A stretch of 64,000 nt of DNA from Streptomyces hiroshimensis (GTDB lineage: Bacteria > Actinomycetota > Actinomycetes > Streptomycetales > Streptomycetaceae): the NCBI RefSeq assembly GCF_014650335.1, contig NZ_BMUT01000011.1, positions 1-64,000 of the forward strand, read 5' to 3'. Positions 7,574 through 16,591 of this stretch are shown here, piece after piece. Both the position numbers and the translations under genes were made by a program. The notes under the pieces are model-generated. The model had not been told where the DNA came from. It saw only the letters and a list, made by a program, of their open reading frames with translations, and did no database searches. How positions within the stretch are numbered: position 1 is the stretch's first letter; each line of letters begins with the position of its first letter.

Positions 7574-8545
7574 TCAGGCGTAGTCCTCCAGCCGCGCCAG
7601 CGCGTAGCCCTGCTCCGTGAGCTTGCGCAGCACCGTCCGCAGCATGTCGCACATGGTGCCGCCCCACGCCCTGGGCCCGTTGAAGTGGGTGAGGATGATG
7701 TCGCCGGGGTGGAACTGCTGGTCGTCGTGGCGGAAGTCGATCCGGTCCGCGAAGGCCTCCTCGTTCCACAGGGGCGCGGCCCGGACCCCGCAGTCCTCGG
7801 CGACGGCGAGGGTCTCGGCGTCGAAGTCGCCGAACGGCGGGCGGAAGAGCGTCGGCCGGACGCCGATCTCCCGCTCCAGGATCTCCTGCTGGCCGCAGAT
7901 CTCGTTGTACTTCTCGTCCTCGGATACGTGGTTCAGCTGCGGGTGGCGCAGCGTGTGGTTCTGGACGGAGACGCCGAGGGCGTGCAGGTCGCGGAAGTAG
8001 CCGTAGTCCTCGGCCGCGGACTCGTCGGTGAGGAAGGCGGACAGCGGCACCTGCAGCTCCCGCACCATGTCCAGGAACTCCCGGTCCTTCGCCGCACCGT
8101 CGTCGATCGTCAGGAAGGCGATCTTCTCGGTGGTCGGCACGGAGGCGGGCGCGGGGATGAGCCCCGATCCCTTGTCGGCCCACTCCGGCGTGGACAGCTC
8201 CGGTTTCCCCTTCGGCGGGGGCGGTGCGACGAGGGGTGCCTCGTCCAGGCCCCAGCGCTGTGCCGCGGCGAGCCGCTGCTCGGGGCTCTGCTTCACCTTC
8301 GGCACCGGTGGCGGCTGCTGCGGTGGCGGCGCCTGCCGGTGGGCCTGTCCCGGTCTCTGCCCGAGGCCGGCCATGTTCTGGCCGTCCCCGGTGCCGGGCA
8401 GGGAACCGTCGCGGGTCGCGCAGGCCACTCCGACCGCGAGCAGCAGGACCGCGGTCAGCACGAGGGCGAGGGGGCGGACGGGGCGTCGTCGTATGGAGCT
8501 CCGGGCACCGCCGCGCCGACCGAAGTCATTTCGTATAAGTCGCAT
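7574..8545 (-). CDS. Membrane-anchored polysaccharide deacetylase (NodB domain)
   Basis: A 323-residue exported protein. The N-terminus is Arg-rich followed by a hydrophobic run (LALVLTAVLLLAVGVACA), a signal peptide or anchor; the Cys could be a weak lipobox. A Pro/Gln-rich linker follows (about 60-110). The NodB domain covers the C-terminal half with TIDDGA (metal-binding Asp), NHTLRHPQL (His pair), and RPPFGDFD. Such enzymes remove N- or O-acetyl groups from cell-wall glycans. The start at 8545 is preceded by AAAGGA; the longer open frame to 9175 is only the antisense of sbcD. The gene is divergent from sbcD at 8645. Confidence 0.9.
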   Translation of the reverse strand: MRLIRNDFGRRGGARSSIRRRPVRPLALVLTAVLLLAVGVACATRDGSLPGTGDGQNMAGLGQRPGQAHRQAPPPQQPPPVPKVKQSPEQRLAAAQRWGLDEAPLVAPPPPKGKPELSTPEWADKGSGLIPAPASVPTTEKIAFLTIDDGAAKDREFLDMVRELQVPLSAFLTDESAAEDYGYFRDLHALGVSVQNHTLRHPQLNHVSEDEKYNEICGQQEILEREIGVRPTLFRPPFGDFDAETLAVAEDCGVRAAPLWNEEAFADRIDFRHDDQQFHPGDIILTHFNGPRAWGGTMCDMLRTVLRKLTEQGYALARLEDYA

Positions 8546-8644
8546 ATTTCCGGATCCTTTCAGCGGGTCGCCGCCCCCGCCCGCCCGGTTCACCCATCGG
8601 GGTCGTGCCCCGGCACCTGCCCGCAGATGGAACACTTGGGGCCC

Positions 8645-9814
8645 GTGAGGATCCTGCATACGTCCGACTGGCACCTGGGCCGCTCGTTTCACCGGGTGAA
8701 CCTGCTGGACGCCCAGCGCGCCTTCATCGGCCACCTCGTCCGCACCGTCCGGGACGAGCGGATCGACGTGGTGCTCGTCGCGGGCGACGTCTACGACCGG
8801 GCGGTCCCCCCGCTCGGCGCCGTCGCCCTGTTCGACGACGCGCTGCACCGGCTCGCGGACCTCGGCGTGCCCACCGTCATGATCTCCGGCAACCACGACT
8901 CCTCCCGCCGCCTGGGCGTGGGCGCGGGCCTCCTCGACCGGGCCGGCATCCACCTGCGCACCGACCCGGCCGGCTGCGCCACCCCCGTCGTCCTCACCGA
9001 CGCCCACGGCGACGTCGCCTTCTACGGCCTGCCCTACCTCGAGCCCGCCCTCGTCCGCGAGCAGCTGGGCGCGGAGCGCGCCGGCCACACGGCCGTGCTG
9101 GAGGCCGCCATGGACCGCGTCCGCGCCGACCTCGCCGCGCGGCCCGCCGGCACCCGCTCCGTCGTCCTCGCGCACGCCTTCGTCACCGGCGGCACCACCA
9201 GCGACAGCGAGCGCGACATCACCGTCGGCGGCGTCGCCCAGGTTCCCGCCGCGGTCTTCGACGGCGTCGACTACGCCGCCCTAGGCCACCTGCACGGCTG
9301 CCAGACCATCACCGAGCGCGTCCGCTACTCCGGCTCCCCGCTGGCCTACTCCTTCTCCGAGGCCGGCCACCGCAAGTCCATGTGGCTGATCGACCTGGAC
9401 GCCGGCGGCGCCGTGACCGCCGAGCGGCTCGACTGCCCGGTGCCGCGCCCCCTCGCCCGCATCCGCGGCCGCCTCGACGACCTGCTGCAGGACCCGCGGC
9501 TCGCCCGCCACGAGGACGCCTGGGTCGAGGCCACCCTCACCGACCCGCACCGCCCGGACGAGCCCATGGCCCGCCTCGCCGCCCGCTTCCCCCACGTGCT
9601 CAGCCTCGTCCTCGACCCCGAGCGCCCGCCCCGGGACCCCCTCGCCTCCTACGCGCACCGGCTGCGCGACCGCAGCGACCGCGAGATCGCCGAGGACTTC
9701 GTGGCCCACGTGCGCGACGGCCTGGGACCCGACGACGCCGAACGGAAGATCCTCACCGACGCCCTCGACCACGTACGGCTGGCCGCGGCCGGCGAGGAGG
9801 CGAGCGCCCGATGA
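8645..9814 (+). CDS. sbcD: Exonuclease SbcD (Mre11-type nuclease subunit)
   Basis: A 389-residue metallophosphoesterase. All motifs are present in order: HTSDWHLG, LVAGDVYD, ISGNHDSS, VLAHAFV and LGHLHG. With SbcC it forms an ATP-dependent nuclease that opens DNA hairpins and processes double-strand ends. The GTG at 8645 is chosen because VRILHTSDWHLG matches the family start; an in-frame ATG at 8627 would add six residues. The stop overlaps the sbcC ATG by 4 nt (ATGA), a conserved coupled arrangement. Confidence 0.95.
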   Translation: MRILHTSDWHLGRSFHRVNLLDAQRAFIGHLVRTVRDERIDVVLVAGDVYDRAVPPLGAVALFDDALHRLADLGVPTVMISGNHDSSRRLGVGAGLLDRAGIHLRTDPAGCATPVVLTDAHGDVAFYGLPYLEPALVREQLGAERAGHTAVLEAAMDRVRADLAARPAGTRSVVLAHAFVTGGTTSDSERDITVGGVAQVPAAVFDGVDYAALGHLHGCQTITERVRYSGSPLAYSFSEAGHRKSMWLIDLDAGGAVTAERLDCPVPRPLARIRGRLDDLLQDPRLARHEDAWVEATLTDPHRPDEPMARLAARFPHVLSLVLDPERPPRDPLASYAHRLRDRSDREIAEDFVAHVRDGLGPDDAERKILTDALDHVRLAAAGEEASAR

Positions 9815-12800
9815 GGCTGCACCGGCTGACCGTCACCGCCTTCGGCCCCTTCGGCGGCACCCAGCACATCGACTTCGACGCGCTCTCCGCCGACGGCCTG
9901 TTCCTCTTCCACGGCCCCACCGGAGCGGGCAAGACCTCCGTCCTCGACGCCGTCTGCTACGCCCTCTACAACGAGGTGCCCGGCACCCGCCAGGGCAGCG
10001 GCGCCCCCGTGCTGCGCAGCGACCACGCCGCCGACGGCACCCTCACCCAGGTGGTGCTCGACCTCACCGTCGGCGGGCGGCGGCTGGAGATCACCCGGCG
10101 CCCCGAGCAGCTGCGCCGCAAGAAGAAGGGCACCGGCTTCACCAAGGAGAGGGCCGCTAGCGAGCTGCGCGAGCACCGCGCCGGGGCGTGGGAGGCGCTC
10201 AGCCGCTCCCACCAGGAGATCGGCGAGGAGATCAAGCAGCTGCTCGGCATGAGCCGCGAGCAGTTCTGCCAGGTCGTGCTGCTGCCCCAGGGCGAGTTCG
10301 CCCGCTTCCTCGGCGCCAAGGACGCCGCCCGCGGCGAACTCCTCGGCAGGCTCTTCGACACCGGCCGCTTCGGCGCCGTCGAAAAGCGCCTCGCGGAGCT
10401 GCGCCGGGCCGCGGAGGCCGGCGTGCGGGCCGGCGACGACGGGCTGCTCGCCCTCGCCCACCGGATGCGCCAGGCCGCCGGAGACCCGTCGCTGCCCGAG
10501 GTGGGCACGCCCTCGCCCGCAGCAGAGGCCGAGGGCGGCACCGGCGCACCCGCCCACCGCACCCGCGACGGCGTCCCGGCACCCCGCACCGCGACGCCGG
10601 CCCGCAGGGGCCGGGAGAACGCCTCGCCCCGCTCCGCCGACGGCACGCCCGGGACCGCGGCCGGCCGCCCGGCCGCCGACGCCGGGCGGGCCGTCCCGGC
10701 CCAGCGCACCCCGGCGGCCCCGCTCACCCCCGGCGACCCCGGCCTCGCCGAGGCCGTCCTGGAGTGGGCCGCCCTCGCCCGCAGCAGCGCCCGCGAACGA
10801 CAGGACATCGCCGCCGTCGCCGCGCGCACCGCCGAACACGCCCACCAGGCCGCCCAGCAACACGCCGACGCCGTACGCGAACTGGCCCGTCTTCAGCACC
10901 GGCACGCCGAGGCCCGCAAGCGCGCCGACGCCTTCGCCGCACGGCGCGATGCGCACGAGGCCGCGCACGAGAGGATGCGGCAGGCCCGCGCCGCCGACGC
11001 CGTCGTCCCCGTCCTGGAGCTGCGCGCCGAAGCCGAGCGGGCCCACCGCGCGGCCGTCGCCGACGAGCAGAGGATCCGCGCGGCCCTCCCCGGGGAGCAC
11101 AAGGACGCGGGGGCCGAGCAGCTCGCCGCACGGGAGCGGGGACTGCGCGAGGAGCTCGGCTCGCTGTCCGCCGCCCGCCGCGCGGAGGAACGCGCCGCCG
11201 GGATCGAGGTCCAGCGGCGTGAGCTGGAGCGCGAGGCCCGCGCCGACGAGGAGGAGCTCGCCGAGGCCACCGGCTGGCTCGACGGCTGGGAGGCGCTCCG
11301 CTCCGCCTGCGAACAGCGCGTCGAGACCGCACGCACGGAAGCCACCCGGGCCGTCCGGCTGGAGGCCGAGACCGGCCCCGTCCGTACGCGGCTGACCGCC
11401 GCCCGCGAACGCGACCGCCTCACCGGCGAGGCCGCCGCCGCGGAGCAGCGCCTGACGGATGCCCGGGAGAAGGCCGTGACGGCCCGCACCACCTGGCTCG
11501 ACCTCAAGGAACGCCGCCTGGACGGCATCGCCGCCGAGCTCGCGGGCGAGCTCGCGCCGGGCGTCGCCTGCAAGGTGTGCGGGGCCACCGAGCACCCCGG
11601 CCCGGCCCAGGCCGCGGCCGACCGGGTGGACCGCGCCGACGAGGAGGCCGCGCTGGCCGCCTTCCAGCGCGCCGACGGCCGGCGCGAGGAGACCGCCCGC
11701 GAGCTCCAGGGGCTCCAGGACGCCCTCGCCCGGGCCGAGGCCGACGCCGGCGGAGCCGCCGCCGACGAGCTCGAAGCGCTCGCCGGCGACCTCGGCCGCT
11801 CCCTGGCCGCGGCACGCGCCGGGGGCGCCGATCTGCACGCGGCCCAGGAGGCGCTCCGGCAGGCCGAGCGCGAACACGACCTGCGCCGCGAGGCCCGGCA
11901 GGCCGCCCTGACGCGGACCACCGCGCGCACCACGCGCCGCGAACAGCTCGACCGCGACCTGGCCGCCCTGGAGGAGGAGCTGGCCCGGGCCCGCGGCGGA
12001 GAGACCTCCGTCGCCCGCCGGGCCGCCCTCCTGGAACGCCAACTGGACGTCCTGGCCGGTGCCGTCGAGGCCGTCCGCACCGCCGCGGACGCGGCCGGCA
12101 GGCTGAAGGACGCCGACGCCCGGCTCGCCGACGCCGCCTTCCGCGCCGGCTTCGGCAACCCCGGGCAGGCGGAGGAGGCCGTGCTGGGCGCGGCGGCCCG
12201 GCGGGAGCTGCAGGAGCGGCTCGACGCACGGGCCCGCGAAGAGGCCGCCGTCGCGGCCGAACTCGCCGACCCGCAGGCCGCGCGCGCCGCGGCCCGGCCC
12301 GCCGCCGACCCGGAGGCCGCAGCGCTCGCCCTCGCCGCCGCGACCGCCCGGCTGCGCGACGCCTCCTCCGCCGATGCCGCCGCCCGCACCCGCTGCCGGG
12401 AACTGGACCGGCTCTCCGCCGAGGCCGTCGCCGACGCCCGCCGGCTCGCCCCGCTGCGCGAGGAGTACCACCGCGTGGCGGAGCTGGCGGCGCTGGCCGC
12501 GGGCACGTCCACGCGCAACGAACGCAGGATGCGCCTGGAGTCGTACGTCCTGGCCGCCCGCCTCGAACAGGTCGCGGCCGCCGCGACCGCCCGGCTGCGG
12601 CGCATGTCCGCCGGCCGCTACACCCTCGTCCACTCCGACGCCCGGGCCGGCGGGAACGCCCGCTCCGGCCTCGGCCTGCACGTCGTCGACCACTGGACCG
12701 GCAAGGAGCGCGACACCGCCACGCTCTCCGGCGGCGAGACCTTCTTCGTCTCGCTCGCCCTCGCCCTGGGCCTGGCCGACGTCGTCACGGAGGAGGCGGG

Positions 12801-13035
12801 CGGCGTGCGGCTGGACACCCTCTTCATCGACGAGGGCTTCGGCAGCCTCGACGAGCAGACCCTGGACGAGGTGCTGGACGTGCTGGACTCGCTGCGCGAG
12901 CGGGACCGCGCCGTCGGCATCGTCAGCCACGTCGCCGACCTGCGCCGGCGCGTGCCCGCCCAGCTGCGGGTGGTCAAGGGCCGGTCGGGCTCGGCCGTCC
13001 GCCACGAGGTCGCCGGCGGCGCGCAGCACGACTGA
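9811..13035 (+). CDS. sbcC: Exonuclease SbcC (Rad50-type ATPase subunit)
   Basis: A 1074-residue SMC-like ATPase. Walker A (GPTGAGKTSVLDAV) lies near residue 33. Long Glu/Arg/Ala-rich coiled coils flank a zinc hook (CKVCG, near residue 587). The C-terminal head has the signature LSGGETFFVSLALALGLADV and Walker B DTLFIDEGFGSLDEQTLDEV. Partner of SbcD in DNA end and hairpin processing. Residues about 228-305 form a Pro/Ala/Thr/Gly-rich, low-complexity stretch that breaks the first coiled coil; I do not know it from other SbcC proteins. No other gene follows in the operon. Confidence 0.95.
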   Translation: MRLHRLTVTAFGPFGGTQHIDFDALSADGLFLFHGPTGAGKTSVLDAVCYALYNEVPGTRQGSGAPVLRSDHAADGTLTQVVLDLTVGGRRLEITRRPEQLRRKKKGTGFTKERAASELREHRAGAWEALSRSHQEIGEEIKQLLGMSREQFCQVVLLPQGEFARFLGAKDAARGELLGRLFDTGRFGAVEKRLAELRRAAEAGVRAGDDGLLALAHRMRQAAGDPSLPEVGTPSPAAEAEGGTGAPAHRTRDGVPAPRTATPARRGRENASPRSADGTPGTAAGRPAADAGRAVPAQRTPAAPLTPGDPGLAEAVLEWAALARSSARERQDIAAVAARTAEHAHQAAQQHADAVRELARLQHRHAEARKRADAFAARRDAHEAAHERMRQARAADAVVPVLELRAEAERAHRAAVADEQRIRAALPGEHKDAGAEQLAARERGLREELGSLSAARRAEERAAGIEVQRRELEREARADEEELAEATGWLDGWEALRSACEQRVETARTEATRAVRLEAETGPVRTRLTAARERDRLTGEAAAAEQRLTDAREKAVTARTTWLDLKERRLDGIAAELAGELAPGVACKVCGATEHPGPAQAAADRVDRADEEAALAAFQRADGRREETARELQGLQDALARAEADAGGAAADELEALAGDLGRSLAAARAGGADLHAAQEALRQAEREHDLRREARQAALTRTTARTTRREQLDRDLAALEEELARARGGETSVARRAALLERQLDVLAGAVEAVRTAADAAGRLKDADARLADAAFRAGFGNPGQAEEAVLGAAARRELQERLDARAREEAAVAAELADPQAARAAARPAADPEAAALALAAATARLRDASSADAAARTRCRELDRLSAEAVADARRLAPLREEYHRVAELAALAAGTSTRNERRMRLESYVLAARLEQVAAAATARLRRMSAGRYTLVHSDARAGGNARSGLGLHVVDHWTGKERDTATLSGGETFFVSLALALGLADVVTEEAGGVRLDTLFIDEGFGSLDEQTLDEVLDVLDSLRERDRAVGIVSHVADLRRRVPAQLRVVKGRSGSAVRHEVAGGAQHD

Positions 13036-13070
13036 ACGGACCACGCCGGGACGTTCCCCAAGGCCCGGTC

Positions 13071-13517
13071 TCAGCGGCCGATCGCGCGCCGGGGCAGCGG
13101 GGAGGAGTAGACGACGCTGGTGGTCACCGACCCCAGCGCGCCGATCCGGCCCGCGACCTCCTCCAGGTGCCGCATCGACCGGGCCGCCACCTTGATCACG
13201 AAGCAGTCGTCGCCGGTGACGTGGTGGGCCTCCAGGATCTCCGGCGTGCTCTCCAGCAGGTCGTGGAACGGTTTGTAATTGCCGTTGGGGTAGCGCAGGC
13301 GGACGAAGGCGAGGACGGGCATGCCCAGCTTCTCGGGGTCGACGACGGCCGTGTAGCCCCCGATGACGCCCGCCTCCTCCAGTCTGCGCACCCGCTCGGT
13401 GACGGCGCTGGAGGACATGTTCACGATCCGCGCCAGCTCGGCGTAGCCGGCGCGTCCGTTGTGCTGCAGGGCGTCGAGGATGCGCCAGTCAGTGGCGTCT
13501 GGGGAATAGCCGGTCAT
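13071..13517 (-). CDS. Lrp/AsnC family transcriptional regulator
   Basis: A 148-residue regulator. The N-terminal helix-turn-helix (1-60) shows TDWRILDALQHNGRAGYAELA and MSSSAVTERVRRLEEAGVI. The ligand-binding RAM domain (about 65-145) has VLAFVRLRY, HHVTGDDCFVIKV and VTTSVVYSS. It is divergent from a rhodanese gene with a 94-nt shared gap; in this arrangement Lrp-type proteins commonly control both themselves and the neighbour. The effector, presumably an amino acid, is unknown. The ATG at 13517 starts the normal family length. Confidence 0.93.
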   Translation of the reverse strand: MTGYSPDATDWRILDALQHNGRAGYAELARIVNMSSSAVTERVRRLEEAGVIGGYTAVVDPEKLGMPVLAFVRLRYPNGNYKPFHDLLESTPEILEAHHVTGDDCFVIKVAARSMRHLEEVAGRIGALGSVTTSVVYSSPLPRRAIGR

Positions 13518-13611
13518 AGGCGATGTCTAACAGTGAAATCACCGGTAACTCAAGAGTTTTGCCGAGGATTGACGGTTCTCCTTGGTGATCTTGCCCCGTA
13601 GATTCACTGTC
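13518..13611. promoter_or_regulatory. Divergent promoter of Lrp regulator and rhodanese gene
   Basis: A 94-nt gap containing both start regions. It is locally AT-richer than the surroundings (TCACCGGTAACTCAAGAG, TAGATTCACTGTC). Lrp-type operators are expected here but I cannot define one by eye. Confidence 0.5.
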
Positions 13612-14115
13612 ATGACCAGCACCGCTCCCACCGCCCTTCCCGCTTCCGCCGAGACCGCCAGCCGCGTCATGGCCGTGCCGCCCGCGCCCTCCGCCGACGC
13701 CGCCGCGTACTTCGCCGCCCGCCTCGCCTTCCACACCGACGTCGCCGACGTGCACACGGCCCTCGCCGCCGGCGCCACGGACTTCGTCGTCGTGGACTCG
13801 CGCTCCACCGCGTCCTGGGACCAGGGCCACGTCCCCGGCGCCGTCCACCTGCCCACCGCCCAGATCCCGCAACTGGCCCGGCAGTTCCTCGACCCCGCCG
13901 TCCCCGTCGTCGTCTACTGCTGGGGCCCCGGCTGCGACGGCGCCACCCGCGCCGCCCTGGCCCTCGCCCGGCTCGGCTACCGCGTCAAGGAGATGCTCGG
14001 CGGCATCGAGTACTGGATCCGCGAGGGCTACGCCGTGGAGACCGCCGACGGCACCCGGCAGCTCCCGCCGGACCCGCTGACCGCCCCGGTGGACGCAGAC
14101 GACTGCGGCTGCTGA
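13612..14115 (+). CDS. Rhodanese-like sulfurtransferase
   Basis: A 167-residue single rhodanese domain. FVVVDSRSTASWDQGHVPGAVHLP is the CH2A-type segment, and the active-site loop is VVVYCWGPGCDGATRAALALA with the nucleophilic Cys in YCWGPG. The C-terminus ends in DDCGC, which could bind metal or form a second redox centre. The ATG at 13612 is used; an upstream ATG at 13582 would overlap the promoter region. The divergent Lrp gene suggests amino-acid- or sulfur-responsive expression, which is inference. Confidence 0.9.
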   Translation: MTSTAPTALPASAETASRVMAVPPAPSADAAAYFAARLAFHTDVADVHTALAAGATDFVVVDSRSTASWDQGHVPGAVHLPTAQIPQLARQFLDPAVPVVVYCWGPGCDGATRAALALARLGYRVKEMLGGIEYWIREGYAVETADGTRQLPPDPLTAPVDADDCGC

Positions 14116-14205
14116 CCGGCAGGCAGGCCGGCCGGGCGGCGACCCCGCCCGATCAGTCCGCCCGGGCCGCTGCCGCCCGCGGTACTCGGCCGGTACCGTG
14201 GGGGC

Positions 14206-14436
14206 ATGCCGGCACTCAACATCGAATTCACGGAAGAGGAACTCGCGGCCATCCGCGAGGCCGCTGCCGCGGACGGCAAGAGCATCAAGGCGTATGTGCA
14301 CGACCTGTCCGTGCGCGAGCAGCAGCGCCGCCGCTTCGTGGAGCGTGCCGCCAAGTTCTGGAACGAGCACGTGGCGGAGTTCGACGCCGCCTTCCCCGAG
14401 GAGGCTCCGCCGTCCACGGGTGGTGCGGCTGCCTGA
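14206..14436 (+). CDS. Small ribbon-helix-helix-like antitoxin
   Basis: A 76-residue protein beginning MPALNIEFTEEELAAIREAAAADGKSIKAY (N-terminal part), an Arc/CopG-like strand-helix-helix pattern, with a charged C-terminal helix (RRRFVERAAKFWNEHVAEFDAAF) suitable for masking a toxin. Its TGA overlaps the ATG of the next gene by one base (TGATG), the usual antitoxin-first order. It likely binds its own promoter and neutralises the partner at 14436. This assignment rests on layout and secondary-structure pattern. Confidence 0.75.
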   Translation: MPALNIEFTEEELAAIREAAAADGKSIKAYVHDLSVREQQRRRFVERAAKFWNEHVAEFDAAFPEEAPPSTGGAAA

Positions 14437-14807
14437 TGTCGCTGCTCATCGATCTGCCCTGGCTCCTGGGCGTACAGGAGCAGAAGCTGTACGAAGAGCC
14501 CGCCGTCCACGACTACACCGCCCTCGCCGCCGCCGTCTCGCGGCACGCCTTCGACGTGGCGAAGTTCGACCACGAACCCGACGCCGCCTGGCGCGCGGCC
14601 GCCCTGATGCACACCCTCGTCCGCCTGCAGCCGCTGCCGGTGCGCAGCAGTCTCTACGCGTGCATGGTCGTCGTGGCCTACATGGCCGCGGCCGGCGAGG
14701 GCATCGACCCGCCGTACGGGTCGATAGTCGATCTCGCGCGCGACATCAAGGAGTACCGCGTCGACGTCTACGAGTGCGCCGACCGGATCCGCACCTGGCG
14801 GATCTGA
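14436..14807 (+). CDS. Fic/Doc-family toxin-like protein with degenerate active site
   Basis: A 123-residue all-helical protein matching the Streptomyces small Fic-family toxin components. YTALAAAVSRHAF, RAAALMHTLVRLQPLP and the helix SSLYACMVVVAYMAAAGEG align with the Doc fold. The Doc catalytic loop (HPFxDGNKR or HPFxDANKR) is replaced by QPLPVRSSLYA, so the His, Asp/Glu, Asn and Arg used in AMPylation or phosphorylation are missing. The C-terminal part (VDLARDIKEYRVDVYECADRI, then TWRI) resembles Doc tails. It is either a non-enzymatic toxin, an inactive relic, or a divergent active site. It is translationally coupled to the upstream antitoxin. Confidence 0.72.
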   Translation: MSLLIDLPWLLGVQEQKLYEEPAVHDYTALAAAVSRHAFDVAKFDHEPDAAWRAAALMHTLVRLQPLPVRSSLYACMVVVAYMAAAGEGIDPPYGSIVDLARDIKEYRVDVYECADRIRTWRI

Positions 14808-14825
14808 GAGTTCCGCGAGGTGAAG

Positions 14826-14849
14826 GGGGCGGGCCCGCAGGCCCGCCCC
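14826..14849. terminator. Strong bidirectional hairpin
   Basis: Arms GGGGCGGGCC and GGCCCGCCCC (10 bp) with loop CGCA, between the converging toxin gene and the DUF885 gene. Confidence 0.7.
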
Positions 14850-14855
14850 TCGCCG

Positions 14856-16515
14856 TCACAGCACGGACAGCTCGGCCACCAGGTCGTCCAGGCCCAGCGA
14901 GCCCTGCGACAGCGCCGCCATGTGCCAGGCCTTGGCGTCGAAGGCGTCGCCGTGCGCGGCGCGGGCCGCCTCACGGCCGGCCAGCCAGGCCCGCTCGCCC
15001 AGCTTGTAGCCGGTCGCCTGGCCGGCCATGCCGAGGTAGCGGACGACCTCGCTCTCCACGTAGTCCGTCGGACGCCCGCTGTGCAGGTCGCAGAACTCCA
15101 GCACCAGCTCCGGCGTCCAGCGCTCACCGGGGTGGAAGGGGGAGTCCGCGGGGATCTCCAGCTCCAGGTGCATGCCGATGTCCACGATCACCCGGATGGC
15201 GCGCCACATCTGCGCGTCGAGGTAGCCCAGCCGGCGCTCGGCGTCCGTGAGGAAGCCCAGCTCGTCCATGAGCCGCTCCGCGTACAGCGCCCAGCCCTCG
15301 CAGTTGGCGCTGACCCCGCCGAGGGTGACCTGGTAGCGCGAGAGCTGCTCGGCCACGTGCATCCACTGCGCGAGCTGGAGGTGATGGCCGGGCACGCCCT
15401 CGTGGTACCAGGTGGACACCAGGTCGTAGACGGGAAAGCGGGTCAGGCCCATCGTCGGCAGCCAGGTGCGGCCCGGCCGGGAGAAGTCCTCGGACGGCTC
15501 GGTGTAGTACGCGGCCGCCGCGCCGCCGGGCGGCGCGATGCGGGACTCGACCTTCTTGACCCGCTCCGCCAGCTCGAAGTGGGTGCCGTCCAGCGCCTCG
15601 ATCGCCTCGTCCATCAGCTTCTGCAGCCAGACCCGCACCTCCTCGACGCCCTCGATGTGCGCGCCGTGCTCGTCGAGGTGGGCCAGCGCCTCCCACGGCG
15701 TCTTCGCGCCGGGCAGCACCTTCTCCGCCTCGGTGCGCATCTCGCCGAGGAGGCGGTGGAACTCCGACCAGCCGTACGCGTACGCCTCGTCGAGGTCGAG
15801 GTCCGTGCCGTTCCAGTAGCGCGACCAGCGGGCGTAGCGCTCGCGGCCGACGACCTCGGGGGCTCCTTCGACGCCCGGCGCGTAGACGTCGCGCAGCCAG
15901 TCGCGCAGCACGACGAGGGCGTCCGTCGCGGCGGCCGCCGCCGCGGCCGTCCGCGGTGAACTCGCCGAACCAGCCGTTGCCGGTGCCGATCCACTCCTCC
16001 AGCTGCGTGAGGTTGGTGGCCACCTGGCGCGGGCCGGCGGGCAGCTTGCGCTCCAGGCCCTCGGCGAGCGAGGCCCGGTAGCCCTCCAGAGCCGCGGGTA
16101 CGGCCCGCAGTCGCTCGGCGATCGCCGCCCAGTCCTCGGCGGTGCCGGTCGGCATCATGGTGAACACCTCGCGCACCGAGTGCAGCGGCGAGTGGATGTT
16201 ACTGACGGCGCGCAGGTGCTCGTCCGCGTCGTGCACCGCGAGCTGGGCGGTGAGGCGCTCGCGCAACAGGCGGGCGCAGCGGCGCTCGATGCCGGAGTCG
16301 GCGCCGGGCCGCCGCTCGGCCTCGGCGAGACGGCCGAGGGTGGTGCGCGCCAGGTCGGCGACGGCCTGCTGGCCCGCGGGGGAGAAGTCCGGCAGCCGTG
16401 TCGCGGACTCCGCGACTCCCAGGTAGGTGCCCGTGATGGGGTCGAGTTCGGTGTACGCGTCGACGTAGGCGTCGGCGACTCGGCGGGGAAGCAGGTTGCT
16501 TGTCTCGTTCGGCAT
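14856..16515 (-). pseudogene. DUF885 family metallopeptidase-like gene with an apparent frameshift
   Basis: The N-terminal part (start ATG 16515, GAGGA Shine-Dalgarno) reads MPNETSNLLPRRVADAYVDA to WFGEFTADGR near 15946. The rest continues in another frame as AAAAATDALVVLRDWLRD and ends in LDDLVAELSVL at 14856. Skipping one G in the GCC-rich run at about 15930-15946 restores a single protein of about 552 residues. The C-terminal part carries the DUF885 signatures TWYHEGVPGHHLQLAQ (HExxPGHxxQ zinc-type motif) and NCEGWALYAERLMDELG. The family is predicted to contain metallopeptidases. Both halves are otherwise intact with normal codon bias, so a sequencing error or a very recent mutation is plausible; a working gene is likely in relatives. 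Confidence 0.8.
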
Positions 16516-16591
16516 GCGGACATCCTCGTACGGCGAAGCCTGCGGCGTCACCGGCATATTCGGGGCTCCGGATCGCACTCCGGGCGGAATG

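Noticed and set aside
9649..13044. A 1131-codon open frame antisense to sbcC
   Set aside because: High GC gives long open antisense frames. It has Gly/Ala-rich low-complexity sequence with no domain, and sbcC on the other strand is certain.
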